Assembly (NCBI GenBank): GCA_016793165.1
Contig: JAEULA010000065.1
Location: 298,403-362,402 of the forward strand
Source: Alphaproteobacteria bacterium
GTDB lineage: Bacteria; Pseudomonadota; Alphaproteobacteria; CACIAM-22H2
Direction of reading: 5' to 3'
DNA length: 64,000 nt
The position numbers and the translations under genes are program-made. The notes below the pieces were generated by a model. The model was given only the letters and a program-made list of their open reading frames with translations, did no database searches and was not told the DNA's origin. How positions within the stretch are numbered: position 1 is the first letter of the stretch; each line of letters starts with the position of its first letter. Of this stretch, positions 26,243 to 34,138 are shown one piece after another.

Positions 26243-26587
26243 TCATGGGGCGGCGGCCGCTGCCAGCGGCGGCCAAGAGGCCTGCAGGCCGTCGACGAGA
26301 CCGATCAGCATCGCGCGTCCGGCGTCATGCGCGCCGTGAGCACAGATCTCGCGGGCCGCAAGGAACTGGTCCTGGACGTCGGCGAGACGCCGGCCGAACT
26401 CGAGGTCCCGGCCTCGCGCTTCGGCCGCGTAGGCGCCGATCGCGCTCAGGGCGCGCAACTCGGCCCCGGTGCAGGGGCCGGGATGGGGACCGCGGCCGAT
26501 CGCGAGCAAGGCGAGGCCGGCGAGGGCGAAGGCGCCGACGATCGCGGCGCCGAGACGGTTCTTGAAGGCCGGGACGTCGTCACCCAT
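26243..26587 (-). CDS. Hypothetical single-helix membrane protein
   Basis: A 114-residue protein with one hydrophobic segment near the start (IVGAFALAGLALLAIG) and an Ala-rich helical remainder (ELRALSAIGAYAAEARGRDL). The helix could be an uncleaved anchor with the bulk in the periplasm. Only two cysteines are present. No family recognised. It lies between two strong inverted repeats and downstream of the LuxR-type gene on the same strand, so readthrough from that gene might control it. Confidence 0.6.
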   Translation of the reverse strand: MGDDVPAFKNRLGAAIVGAFALAGLALLAIGRGPHPGPCTGAELRALSAIGAYAAEARGRDLEFGRRLADVQDQFLAAREICAHGAHDAGRAMLIGLVDGLQASWPPLAAAAAP

Positions 26588-26606
26588 GGCACAACCCCTT
26601 CGATGA

Positions 26607-26660
26607 TTCCCGGTCGCGGTCCGCTGGCACCGGCAGGTGCCGCCTCCCGCGACCGGGGAA
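26607..26660 (-). repeat. Nested inverted repeat between regulator and small membrane gene
   Basis: The outer arms GGTCGCGG (26612-26619) and CCGCGACC (26647-26654) extend outward as TTCCC/GGGAA around one bulged base. Inside is a perfect GGCACC-GGCA-GGTGCC hairpin (26626-26641). It fills the gap between the LuxR-type stop (26664) and the next start (26587), so it could be a terminator, attenuator or leader structure. No T run follows. Confidence 0.6.
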
Positions 26661-26663
26661 ACA

Positions 26664-27395
26664 TCACCCGGGGTGCGCCGGACTGCGTGTGAGGTCGCTT
26701 ACCGACCCTCGGGGGGAGAGCGGCATCGGGGCTCGCGGCGTGACGGACCGCGGGACCGGCGCCCCCGGCCGTTCCGTCGTGGGGGCCACGATGCGGGCGA
26801 GACGACGCGCGAGGTCCGGCTGACCGGCGGTGCCGGTCTTGGCGAAGACGCGATGGAGATGCGTCTTCACGGTCGCGAGCGAGACGCCCAGCGTACGGGC
26901 GATCATCTTGGGCGATTCGCCGGCAAGCACGAGGCGCGCCGTCTGTGCCTCCGCGGGCGTCAGTCCGCAGAGGTCCCCGATCAGCTGCGTCGCTGCGGGA
27001 TGGGGCGAGGCGGGATCGACGGCCGCGACCAGAACCAGGTCGGCCGGCAGTTCGCCCTGTGTCATGGGCGAAGCGACGACCCAGAATACGCCGCCGGCGC
27101 GCGGATGCGCCGCGCCGGCCGGAGCGTTGGTCTCGATAGCGCGCCGCGCCATCGTGGCGCCGGCCCGGCCCAGTGTCGCCATCAGCTCGGGCTCGGTCCG
27201 CGCCGCGCCATTGGCGGTCACGACCCGGCCGCGGCGATCGAGCACGGCGAGGGCGATCGGCAGGGCCTCGAAGGCGCGCGCCGCCGCTTCGAGATCCGGG
27301 CAAGGCGAGTCGCTGCGGGGTGGCACGGGAGCGACGGCTTCGCGCTCGCCAGCGCGGTCCCGCGTCGCGACGTCGTAGGCGGATGTTGCTTCCAT
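26664..27395 (-). CDS. LuxR-type transcriptional regulator
   Basis: A 243-residue regulator. The C-terminal LuxR helix-turn-helix spans about residues 143-202 (GLTPAEAQTARLVLAG, then MIARTLGVSLATVKTHLHRV). The middle (FEALPIALAVLDRRGRVVTAN) looks like a PAS-type sensor domain, and no phospho-acceptor receiver domain is seen. The start at 27395 was chosen because the open frame upstream to 27578 is Arg-rich without domain character. Ligand and targets unknown; the small membrane gene downstream may be one. Confidence 0.85.
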   Translation of the reverse strand: MEATSAYDVATRDRAGEREAVAPVPPRSDSPCPDLEAAARAFEALPIALAVLDRRGRVVTANGAARTEPELMATLGRAGATMARRAIETNAPAGAAHPRAGGVFWVVASPMTQGELPADLVLVAAVDPASPHPAATQLIGDLCGLTPAEAQTARLVLAGESPKMIARTLGVSLATVKTHLHRVFAKTGTAGQPDLARRLARIVAPTTERPGAPVPRSVTPRAPMPLSPRGSVSDLTRSPAHPG

Positions 27396-27605
27396 GGTCG
27401 GCCTCCTGAACCGCCGGCCCGAAAGGCGCGGTGGCGGGTGACGGCGATTGCCGGTCCGGCGGGAGATCCGGGGGATCCTGGTGCAAGGGTCTGCATGCTC
27501 GATGCCCGAGTCCCGCTGCAGCCCTGCTCCGCGCCCCCTGCGATCTCCCCCTCGACGGCCATCCACCGATCGCAGCAACCCTAGGGCGGCCGTGGGCGAC
27601 CCTCT

Positions 27606-27619
27606 GTGAACTGGTTCAC
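27606..27619. promoter_or_regulatory. Candidate operator, GTGAAC-N2-GTTCAC
   Basis: A 14-base inverted repeat inside the 327-base divergent gap between the LuxR-type gene and the Crp/Fnr gene. In context it reads TGTGAACTGGTTCACG, close to a CRP half-site pair but with shorter spacing. A weak promoter-like pair (TTGCGA at 27671, CATGAT at 27694) lies downstream on the plus strand. The rest of the gap shows nothing else I can identify. Confidence 0.4.
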
Positions 27620-27722
27620 GCTGGCGTCGATCGAGGCGGTGACGGCGGTCATTGGCCGCTCGCCTCTGCGTTGCGAAGCTGCGTTTCGAACTGCATGATC
27701 GAATCCAGGGAAAGGATCACCA

Positions 27723-28466
27723 ATGTCCCGGGGCCATCTGATCCGAGCCAGGAAGCGCGTTGACGGCCAGGCCGTCGACAAGCGGGCCGTCTTCGTGCGT
27801 CATCCGCTGTTCGGCAATCTGCCGCCGGAGGACATCGAGTCGATCGCGAGCTACGCGCGCGTCGAGCGCTTCCGCAAGGGTGCCACGATCTTCCACAAGG
27901 GCGATTTGGGGGCTGGCCTGATGGCCGTGCTGCTCGGCGAGGTGAAGATCAGCGTGCCGTCGAGCGAGGGCAAGGAGGCCGTCCTCAACATCATCCGTGC
28001 CGGGCAGGTCTTCGGCGAGATCGCGCTGCTCGACGGCCAGCCGCGCACGGCCGACGCGGTCGCCATGAGCGACTGCGACCTCCTGGTGCTCGACCGCCGC
28101 GAGTTCGTCCCGCTGCTGCGCTCGAATCCCGATCTTGCCCTGCGGATCATGGAGCTGCTCTGCGCGCGGCTGCGCCGCACCAGCGAGCAGGTCGAGGACG
28201 TGATGTTCCTGCATCTCGAGGGTCGGCTGGCCAAGGCGCTGCTGCGCCTTTCCCGCGACCAGGGCCAGGGCGGCGAGTCGGCACGCTGCGTGGCGATCAC
28301 GCAGCGCGAGCTCGGTCAGATGATCGGGATGTCGCGCGAGAGCACGAACAAGCAGCTCCAGGACTGGCAGCGCAACGGCTGGGTGAAGCTGGTCAAGGGC
28401 GGCGTCGAGATCGCCGATCCCACCGCCCTCGATGCGATGACCGACCCGATCGAGACCGCGGCCTGA
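27723..28466 (+). CDS. Crp/Fnr-family transcriptional regulator
   Basis: A 247-residue regulator with an N-terminal cyclic-nucleotide-binding domain and a C-terminal Crp-type helix-turn-helix (about residues 190-230: ITQRELGQMIGMSRESTNKQL). The phosphate-binding cassette FGEIALLDGQPRTA keeps the Gly-Glu and Arg-Thr pair expected for cAMP or cGMP binding. The N-terminal cysteines of FNR are missing, so it is not an Fe-S oxygen sensor. AAAGGA precedes the start. A class III cyclase gene lies 0.7 kb away, a plausible partner. Confidence 0.93.
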   Translation: MSRGHLIRARKRVDGQAVDKRAVFVRHPLFGNLPPEDIESIASYARVERFRKGATIFHKGDLGAGLMAVLLGEVKISVPSSEGKEAVLNIIRAGQVFGEIALLDGQPRTADAVAMSDCDLLVLDRREFVPLLRSNPDLALRIMELLCARLRRTSEQVEDVMFLHLEGRLAKALLRLSRDQGQGGESARCVAITQRELGQMIGMSRESTNKQLQDWQRNGWVKLVKGGVEIADPTALDAMTDPIETAA

Positions 28467-28472
28467 TCGCGG

Positions 28473-28496
28473 GCCGGGCGCGCCGGCACGCCCGGC
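28473..28496. terminator. Hairpin between convergent genes
   Basis: An 8-base-pair GC stem (GCCGGGCG with CGCCCGGC, 8-base loop) sits between the Crp/Fnr stop and the stop of the opposing small gene. It has no T run on either side, so a bidirectional terminator role is only likely. Confidence 0.4.
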
Positions 28497-28497
28497 G

Positions 28498-28740
28498 TCA
28501 GGCGGTCTCGGTGCGCTCGTGGATCAGCTCGGCCTCGACGACGAGGGCGAGGCGATCGTCGATCTCCCAAGCGAGGTCGAGGATGTCGCGTTGCAGGGCT
28601 TCGCCGTTCGTACGCTTGGAGAGGTCGTACGAGTAGCGCAACAGGGCCTCGATGATGAGGCGACGCTTGTAGAAGTCCCCGATACGGATCGACATGAGCC
28701 TGGCTTCGAGCCCCGCTAGATGTTCCATACTCCTTACCAT
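28498..28740 (-). CDS. Small hypothetical protein
   Basis: About 80 residues, unrecognised. It reads as mostly helical and charged (IGDFYKRRLIIEALLRYSYDLS, key part YKRRLIIEALLRY, then LDLAWEIDDRLALVVEAEL), with no cysteine, signal or membrane segment. GGAAAG lies 7 bases before the ATG at 28740. A second ATG at 28728 follows AAGGAGT too closely to be favoured. It converges with the Crp/Fnr gene. Confidence 0.6.
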   Translation of the reverse strand: MVRSMEHLAGLEARLMSIRIGDFYKRRLIIEALLRYSYDLSKRTNGEALQRDILDLAWEIDDRLALVVEAELIHERTETA

Positions 28741-28908
28741 CCGGGTTCTTTCCACGACGTTACCGGGCGAAGCGATGGCCCGTCCGGCGCTCGTCGAACG
28801 CCGTGAATCCGGCACGTCGGGCGGGGCGGTCAAAGGAGAACGGCGGGGATCGAGCCTTCGGCCGATGCCGCGACACGCCGCCGCGGAGCGGCCGGCGTCG
28901 AGCGTTCG

Positions 28909-28984
28909 TGGCGTCCCCGACGGGATTCGAACCCGTGTTACTGCCGTGAAAGGGCGGTGTCCTGGGCCTCTAGACGACGGGGAC
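28909..28984 (-). tRNA. tRNA-Glu (TTC)
   Basis: The 7-base-pair acceptor GTCCCCG/CGGGGAC, anticodon arm CCGCC-CTTTCAC-GGCGG (anticodon TTC), T arm with GGTTCGAATCC and an encoded CCA at 28911-28909. The D arm GTCTAGAGGCCCAGGAC is of the glutamate type. Confidence 0.95.
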
Positions 28985-29134
28985 GAGGCCGTGAGCGGCG
29001 CGTGACTTACCGGCGTGCGGCCGTCAAATCAAGCGACGCCTCCAACAACGTCACTTGGCATCCGTTGCTGAGGTTCCTGATCAAGCGCAGCTTGGCCGGA
29101 CAATCCATTGAACTTGCATCGAACTATGGGCCAT

Positions 29135-30856
29135 TCAAGGGGATTCATCGAGGCCCTCGAGCTCACGGGCGCGGTCGACGACGGCGACCGCGAGCAGGTT
29201 CTGTCGGCCGCGCACGGCGGTCTGCTCTCGGCGGATCGCCGCGGGCAGCTCGATCCGGGCGGCGCTGAGCACCGCCGCCGACACGACGAGCTCGGCATCG
29301 AACTCCTTGGTCATGGCCTCGAGGCGGCTGGCGGTGTTCACGGTGTCGCCGATGGCCGTCAGGCTGATCGTCCGGCCGTAGCCCATCTCGCCGATGATCG
29401 CCGGCCCGACATGGATCCCGATGCCGATGCGCAGGGGCGCGCGCAGGTCGTGGCGAAGCGTTGCGTTGAGATCGGCGAGGCTGGCGCTCATCGCCTTCGC
29501 CGCCCGCAGCGCCTGGCGGGCCGCCAGGCGACCGTCGCCCGCCGTCCCGAACAGGGCCATGACGCCGTCGCCGATGAACTTGTCGACCTGCCCGCCGGCG
29601 TGCTCGACGGCCCGTCCCATCGCCTCGAAATAGCGGTTGAGCATGAAGACGACGTCGTAGGGCAGCTTGTGCTCGGCGATCTCGGTGAAGCCGCGCAGAT
29701 CCGCGAACAGGATGGCGATCTCGCGCTCCTGACCCTGCGCCGTGCGTCCTGGCGGCTCGCGCGCCGCGCGCGTGCCGACGCTCGGCGCGAGCAGCGGTAC
29801 CACGGCGACGTCGCGGGGCGGCCGCAGCTGGCAGGCGAGACGCACATTGGGCGCCGCGTTGACTCGCGCCAGCACCGCGCGCTCGCCGGGGGCCGCGTCG
29901 GGGACCCAGTCCAGGCCGGCGCTGATGCGCACGCGACAGGTCGAGCAGCGGCCGCGGCCGCCGCAGACGGCGGCGTGGGCGATGCCCGCAGCCTGGCTGG
30001 CCTCGAGCACCGACGTTCCGGGCGCGACCTCGACCACGCGGTCGCCGGGATAGGTGATCCGCACGATGCCGCGGCGGCGCGCCATCAGACGTCGCCATCC
30101 GCGCGCACCCAGCGCCGCGGCGAGACCGGCGGCCCAGATGCCGATGATCGTGTCCTGGACGCGCTCCAGACTGGCGCGCGCGGCCGGCTCCGGCGCATTG
30201 AGCTCGGCGAGCTTCGCCTGGGTCCAGCCGGGGGTCGCGGCGGCATCGGCGCGCACCTGGCGCAGCCCGGCGTAGTAGCCGCACAGCGCCAGGGTCGGCA
30301 GCAGCAGCGCAACGGCGAAGGCATAGGGCTGCCAGCGCGGCCAGCCGGGCTTCAGTCGCAGCCAGTGATACATCCCGATGCAGCCATGCCCCCAGGCGAC
30401 GATCAGCGCGAGGCCGTGGCGCAGCGCGATCTCGCTCGGTGCGAGCACGCCAAGATTCACGAGAACGTAGGTGTGGCTGTAGTAGACCTTGAACCACTCG
30501 CCGCCGAGCCGCGTGCCGATCGCATGGCCGGCGAGGAGCGGGATGATCGAGAGCCCGAGGACGAGCTGGAGCGCATCGGCGACCGGCATCGGCCACAGCC
30601 GCCGCCGCGCATAGACCGCCCAGAGCGCGAGCAGGAAATGCAGGGTCAGCGCGAGGTAGAGCGTCCAGGTCACCGGTGCGAGGTGCAGCACCTGCACGAC
30701 CCAGACGGCGCCGGTCTCCATCGCCGCGATCGAATGGATGCCCGCGACGTGGTTCAGCAGATGGACCGTGACGTAGGCGAAGAGGACGAGGCCGGTTGCG
30801 AGGCGTGTCCGGCGCATCAGGGCCGGCAGCGCGGCGACGAGCTGCGCCCGGTTCAT
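29135..30856 (-). CDS. Class III adenylate cyclase with membrane and [2Fe-2S] domains
   Basis: A 573-residue three-part protein. Residues about 20-200 form six hydrophobic helices rich in His (His32, 36, 58, 73, 111, 157, 164), resembling the heme-b anchor of succinate dehydrogenase. Residues about 263-350 are a ferredoxin domain with Cys298, 304, 307 and 342. Residues about 378-560 are the catalytic domain: metal Asp386 (FADLRGF) and Asp430 (FIGDGVMALFG), Lys426, and TAIGDTVNTASRLE. CyaC-type rhizobial cyclases have a comparable heme-anchor plan. The ATG overlaps the sufU stop, so it is the last gene of the Mo-maturation run. Likely a redox- or quinone-sensing cAMP source. Confidence 0.92.
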   Translation of the reverse strand: MNRAQLVAALPALMRRTRLATGLVLFAYVTVHLLNHVAGIHSIAAMETGAVWVVQVLHLAPVTWTLYLALTLHFLLALWAVYARRRLWPMPVADALQLVLGLSIIPLLAGHAIGTRLGGEWFKVYYSHTYVLVNLGVLAPSEIALRHGLALIVAWGHGCIGMYHWLRLKPGWPRWQPYAFAVALLLPTLALCGYYAGLRQVRADAAATPGWTQAKLAELNAPEPAARASLERVQDTIIGIWAAGLAAALGARGWRRLMARRRGIVRITYPGDRVVEVAPGTSVLEASQAAGIAHAAVCGGRGRCSTCRVRISAGLDWVPDAAPGERAVLARVNAAPNVRLACQLRPPRDVAVVPLLAPSVGTRAAREPPGRTAQGQEREIAILFADLRGFTEIAEHKLPYDVVFMLNRYFEAMGRAVEHAGGQVDKFIGDGVMALFGTAGDGRLAARQALRAAKAMSASLADLNATLRHDLRAPLRIGIGIHVGPAIIGEMGYGRTISLTAIGDTVNTASRLEAMTKEFDAELVVSAAVLSAARIELPAAIRREQTAVRGRQNLLAVAVVDRARELEGLDESP

Positions 30857-31284
30857 CGGCCGTCTGGATCGCGGCCGGTCGCGGCCGCGACGAACGCGTC
30901 GAGCGGCAGCAGCACGCAGCTGTGCCGGCTCGGATAGGCGCGCACCGGCTCGAACACCTCGAAGCCGCGCCAGGGCTCGGCGAGCGGCGCGCCGCCGGCA
31001 AGGAACTCCGCCACAGCCTTGCGGCCCTGCTCGGCCAGGGTGCGGTCACGGCCGGGGGCGCAGCGGCGCAGCGTTTCGGCCGCGGCCTGGCACAGCGCGC
31101 AGCCCCGCGTGCGGTGGCCCAGCGCGCGTACCTGCTCGCCGTCGAGAGCCAGGTCGACGGTGACGCGGTCGCCGCAGAGCGGGTTGTCGACGGTGGCGCG
31201 CGCGTCGTGAGGCTCGAGGCGGGAGTCCTGCTGGCCCGCCTTTGCGCGCGCCACGATCTCGGCCTGATACAGTTCCTGGCTCAT
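30853..31284 (-). CDS. sufU: SufU/NifU-type iron-sulfur assembly protein
   Basis: A 143-residue protein of the IscU/SufU fold. The three conserved cysteines appear in NPLCGDRV (Cys37), RGCALCQAA (the second and third region) and SRHSCVLLP, the pattern of SufU, which accepts sulfur from SufS and binds zinc in the Bacillus system. Both ends overlap neighbours by four bases: sufS upstream and the cyclase downstream. Here it may serve the [2Fe-2S] centres of the Mo hydroxylase and the cyclase, or sulfur delivery to the Mo cofactor. Confidence 0.88.
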   Translation of the reverse strand: MSQELYQAEIVARAKAGQQDSRLEPHDARATVDNPLCGDRVTVDLALDGEQVRALGHRTRGCALCQAAAETLRRCAPGRDRTLAEQGRKAVAEFLAGGAPLAEPWRGFEVFEPVRAYPSRHSCVLLPLDAFVAAATGRDPDGR

Positions 31285-32504
31285 CGCCCGAGCGTCTCCC
31301 GCGCGGCATCGAGACCGGTGAGCAGCGCATCGATGTCGGCTTCGGTGTTGTAGAGCGCGATCGACGCGCGCGTCGTGCCGGCGAGATCGAACCGGTCCAT
31401 GAGCGGCTGGGCGCAATGATGGCCGCCGCGCAGGGCGACGCCGCGCGAGTCGAGGAGCTGGCAGACGTCGTGCGGGTGGATGCCGTCGAGGTCGAAGGAG
31501 ACGACGCTGGCGCGCTGCTGGAGCCCCGTCGGGCCGATCACGCGCGCGCCGCGCACGCGGCCGAGTCCGTCGAGCAGCCGCTGCGTCAGCGCCATCTCGT
31601 GCGCCGCCGCGGCCGGCCAGTCGAGCGCCATGAGGAAGTCGACCGCCGCGCCGAGGCCGACGGCCTGCGCGATCGGCGGCGTGCCGGCCTCGAAGCGCCG
31701 GGGCGGATCGGCGAAGGTCGAGCGCGCCAGCGTCACGCGCCGGATCATCTCCCCGCCGCCGAGGAAGGGCGGCATCGACGCCAGGACCTCGCGCCGGCCC
31801 CAGAGGACGCCGATGCCGTTCGGCGCGAACATCTTGTGGCCGGTGAAGGCATAGAAGTCGACGCCCAGGGCCGCGACGTCCACAGGTCCGTGCGGCGCGC
31901 GCTGGCTGCCGTCGAGCAGCACGTGCGCGCCGACCGCGCGCGCGGCCGCGACGAGGCGCGCGACGTCGCTCACCGCGCCGGTGACGTTGGACACGTGGGT
32001 GACGGCGATCAGCCGCGTGCGCGGCGTGACGAGGCGATCGAGCGCGTCGAGATCGAGGCGGCCCTCGGGTGTGGCGGGAATGCCCTTGATCGTCAGGCCC
32101 CGCCGCTCGGCGGCGAGTTGCCAGGGCACGATGTTCGAGTGGTGCTCGAGCTCGGAGAGCAGGATCTCGTCGCCGACGGCGAACAACGACGTCAGGCTCT
32201 GGGCCACCAGGTTGAGCGCGGCCGTGGCGCCGGACGTGAAGACGACGTCGTCGCGCTCGACGTTCAGGTAGCGCGCGACCTTGCCGCGCGCGGCCTCGTA
32301 GGCCTCGGTCGCCTCCTCGGCGAGCTTGTGGACGCCGCGATGCACGTTGGCGCGGTGATGCAGGTCGTGCGCCCGCACGGCGTCGGCGACCGCGAGCGGC
32401 GTGTGCGACGTCGCGGCGTTGTCGAGATAATGCAGCGGCGCGCCGCGGACATCGCGGTGCAGGATCGGGAACTGCGCGCGCAGCGCGGCGAGGTCGAAGC
32501 TCAT
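31281..32504 (-). CDS. sufS: Cysteine desulfurase, SufS type
   Basis: A 407-residue class V aminotransferase-fold PLP enzyme that takes sulfur from cysteine as a persulfide. The PLP lysine is in FYAFTGHKMFAPNG, HHSNIVPWQ contacts the cofactor, and the persulfide cysteine lies in ALRGGHHCAQPL near the C-terminus, the short-loop SufS form. It is followed by its acceptor sufU with an ATGA overlap. No sufBCD genes are nearby, which suggests a dedicated supply for the Mo-enzyme locus rather than the general Suf pathway. Confidence 0.94.
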   Translation of the reverse strand: MSFDLAALRAQFPILHRDVRGAPLHYLDNAATSHTPLAVADAVRAHDLHHRANVHRGVHKLAEEATEAYEAARGKVARYLNVERDDVVFTSGATAALNLVAQSLTSLFAVGDEILLSELEHHSNIVPWQLAAERRGLTIKGIPATPEGRLDLDALDRLVTPRTRLIAVTHVSNVTGAVSDVARLVAAARAVGAHVLLDGSQRAPHGPVDVAALGVDFYAFTGHKMFAPNGIGVLWGRREVLASMPPFLGGGEMIRRVTLARSTFADPPRRFEAGTPPIAQAVGLGAAVDFLMALDWPAAAAHEMALTQRLLDGLGRVRGARVIGPTGLQQRASVVSFDLDGIHPHDVCQLLDSRGVALRGGHHCAQPLMDRFDLAGTTRASIALYNTEADIDALLTGLDAARETLGR

Positions 32505-34138
32505 GCGCGCTGCTCCCGGGCCGGGGCCAGGGCGGCGAGCGCGGCCGGCGTGTCCACGTCGAGCAGGATGCCGTCGTCCGGCATCTCGACCTCGCACACC
32601 ACGTCGGCATGCGCGCCGAGCAGGCCGCGCGCGCCCTGGTCGCCGGCGAGCGCCTGCATCTCGGGCAGGAACCGCGCATCCCACAGGATCGGATTGCCGC
32701 GCTTGGCGCGGTGCGTCGGGACGCAGATCGAGCGCCCCTCGACCGGATTGAAGGCGGCGATCAGCCGATCGAGATGCGCGGCGGCGACGCGCGGCATGTC
32801 CCCGAGCAGGACCAGCACGCCGTCGATGTCGCCGGGCAGGGCCGCGACGCCGACCCGCAGCGACGCGCTGAGCCCCTCGGCGAAGGCCGGGTTCTCGACG
32901 ATCGTCAGGTTCCGGCCGGCGAGGGCCTGGCGCACGCGCCCGGCGTCGTTCCCGACGACGACGGTCACCGCGATCGCCTGCGAGGCGAGTGCCGCGTCGA
33001 CCGCGCGCGCGACCATCGGCTTGCCTTCGATCTCGACCAGCAGCTTGTTCGCCGGCGCCATTCGGCTCGAGCGGCCGGCGGCCAGCACGATCGCGGCGAT
33101 GCGCGGCTGGCGCGGCGGCTGCGGCGCGGGCGCCGCGCTCTGGCGCGGCAGCGGCCGCGACGGGATCTCGCTGAGCAGGCCGCCGGCGCCCATGCGCATG
33201 ATGTCCCGGCGGTCGATCGGGAGCCCGGCGGCGACGCGCTGCAGCACCCAGTCGAAGCCGTTGAGCTTGGGCGAGCGCGCGCAGCCCGGCAGCCCGATCA
33301 CCGGGGTCGCGCCGAGCGCGCCGAAGAGCAGCAGGTTCCCCGGATCGACGGGCATGCCGAAATGCTCCACGCGCCCGCCGGCCCGCTCGATGGCGGCCGG
33401 GATGACGTCGCGGCGATCGACCACCGCCGAGGCGCCGAGGACGAGCAGCAGGTCGACGCCCGATTCGAGATGGCGCCGCAATGCGGCGGCGACGGCGTCG
33501 CCCTCATGCGCGACGACCTCGTCGCCCGCCAGCGACCCGCCGAGGGCCGCGAGGCGCGCGCGCGTCGCATCGACGGTGTTCGCCAGCACGCTGGGCTTGA
33601 AGCCGGGAAGCGTCGTCTGGACGAGCGCGGCGCGCATCGGGCGGTAGGCGGCCACCCGCAGCAGCTTGGCGTCGCCCTGCGCCAGCGCCAGCGCGCGGTC
33701 CAGGGCGGGGCGCGGCACGGCGAAGGGGATGATCTTGACGGTTGCCACCATCTGGCGTGCCGCGACCGGCGCCAGCGGCGGCAGGGTGGCGAGGGTGATC
33801 GCCTCGTCGACCAGGTTGAGCGCGTCGACGCGCGCCGGGTCGAAGGCAGCCAGACCGCTCGTCGTCGCGTAGAGATTGGCGCGGCCGGTGAAGGCCGCGG
33901 ACAGCACGAGATTCTCGCCCGCGATGGCCTGCGCGATGGCCGCGGCCGCCGCGTCCTCGGGCACGTCGTCGGCCTCGAGACGCGCGGCGACGACGTCGCG
34001 CCGGCCGGTCGCGGCGATGCGCGCGATGTCCTCGGCCGAGAGGCGGCGCCCCTTCTTGAATGCGAAGCCGTCGCCCTTGAGGCCGTGCGCGAGCAGCGCG
34101 CCCTCGGCGTCGGCCAGGGGAATCGCGCCGAACCTCAT
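32501..34138 (-). CDS. MoeA-like/MobA-like fusion for molybdenum cofactor
   Basis: A 545-residue two-domain protein. Residues about 1-330 resemble a molybdopterin-binding domain (VDLLLVLGASAVVDRRDVIP and TPVIGLPGCARSPKLNGFD, a MoeA/MogA-like site). From residue 346 there is a nucleotidyltransferase of the MobA/MocA kind: IVLAAGRSSRMAPANKLL, LLGDMPRV and RGNPILWD. It probably adds CMP to the Mo cofactor, as needed by the CO-dehydrogenase/xanthine-dehydrogenase family. The ATG at 34138 overlaps the xdhC-like stop. Confidence 0.9.
   Translation of the reverse strand: MRFGAIPLADAEGALLAHGLKGDGFAFKKGRRLSAEDIARIAATGRRDVVAARLEADDVPEDAAAAAIAQAIAGENLVLSAAFTGRANLYATTSGLAAFDPARVDALNLVDEAITLATLPPLAPVAARQMVATVKIIPFAVPRPALDRALALAQGDAKLLRVAAYRPMRAALVQTTLPGFKPSVLANTVDATRARLAALGGSLAGDEVVAHEGDAVAAALRRHLESGVDLLLVLGASAVVDRRDVIPAAIERAGGRVEHFGMPVDPGNLLLFGALGATPVIGLPGCARSPKLNGFDWVLQRVAAGLPIDRRDIMRMGAGGLLSEIPSRPLPRQSAAPAPQPPRQPRIAAIVLAAGRSSRMAPANKLLVEIEGKPMVARAVDAALASQAIAVTVVVGNDAGRVRQALAGRNLTIVENPAFAEGLSASLRVGVAALPGDIDGVLVLLGDMPRVAAAHLDRLIAAFNPVEGRSICVPTHRAKRGNPILWDARFLPEMQALAGDQGARGLLGAHADVVCEVEMPDDGILLDVDTPAALAALAPAREQRA

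Noticed and set aside
27723..28466. FNR-type oxygen sensor
   Set aside because: The N-terminal cysteine cluster is absent and the cyclic-nucleotide cassette is intact.
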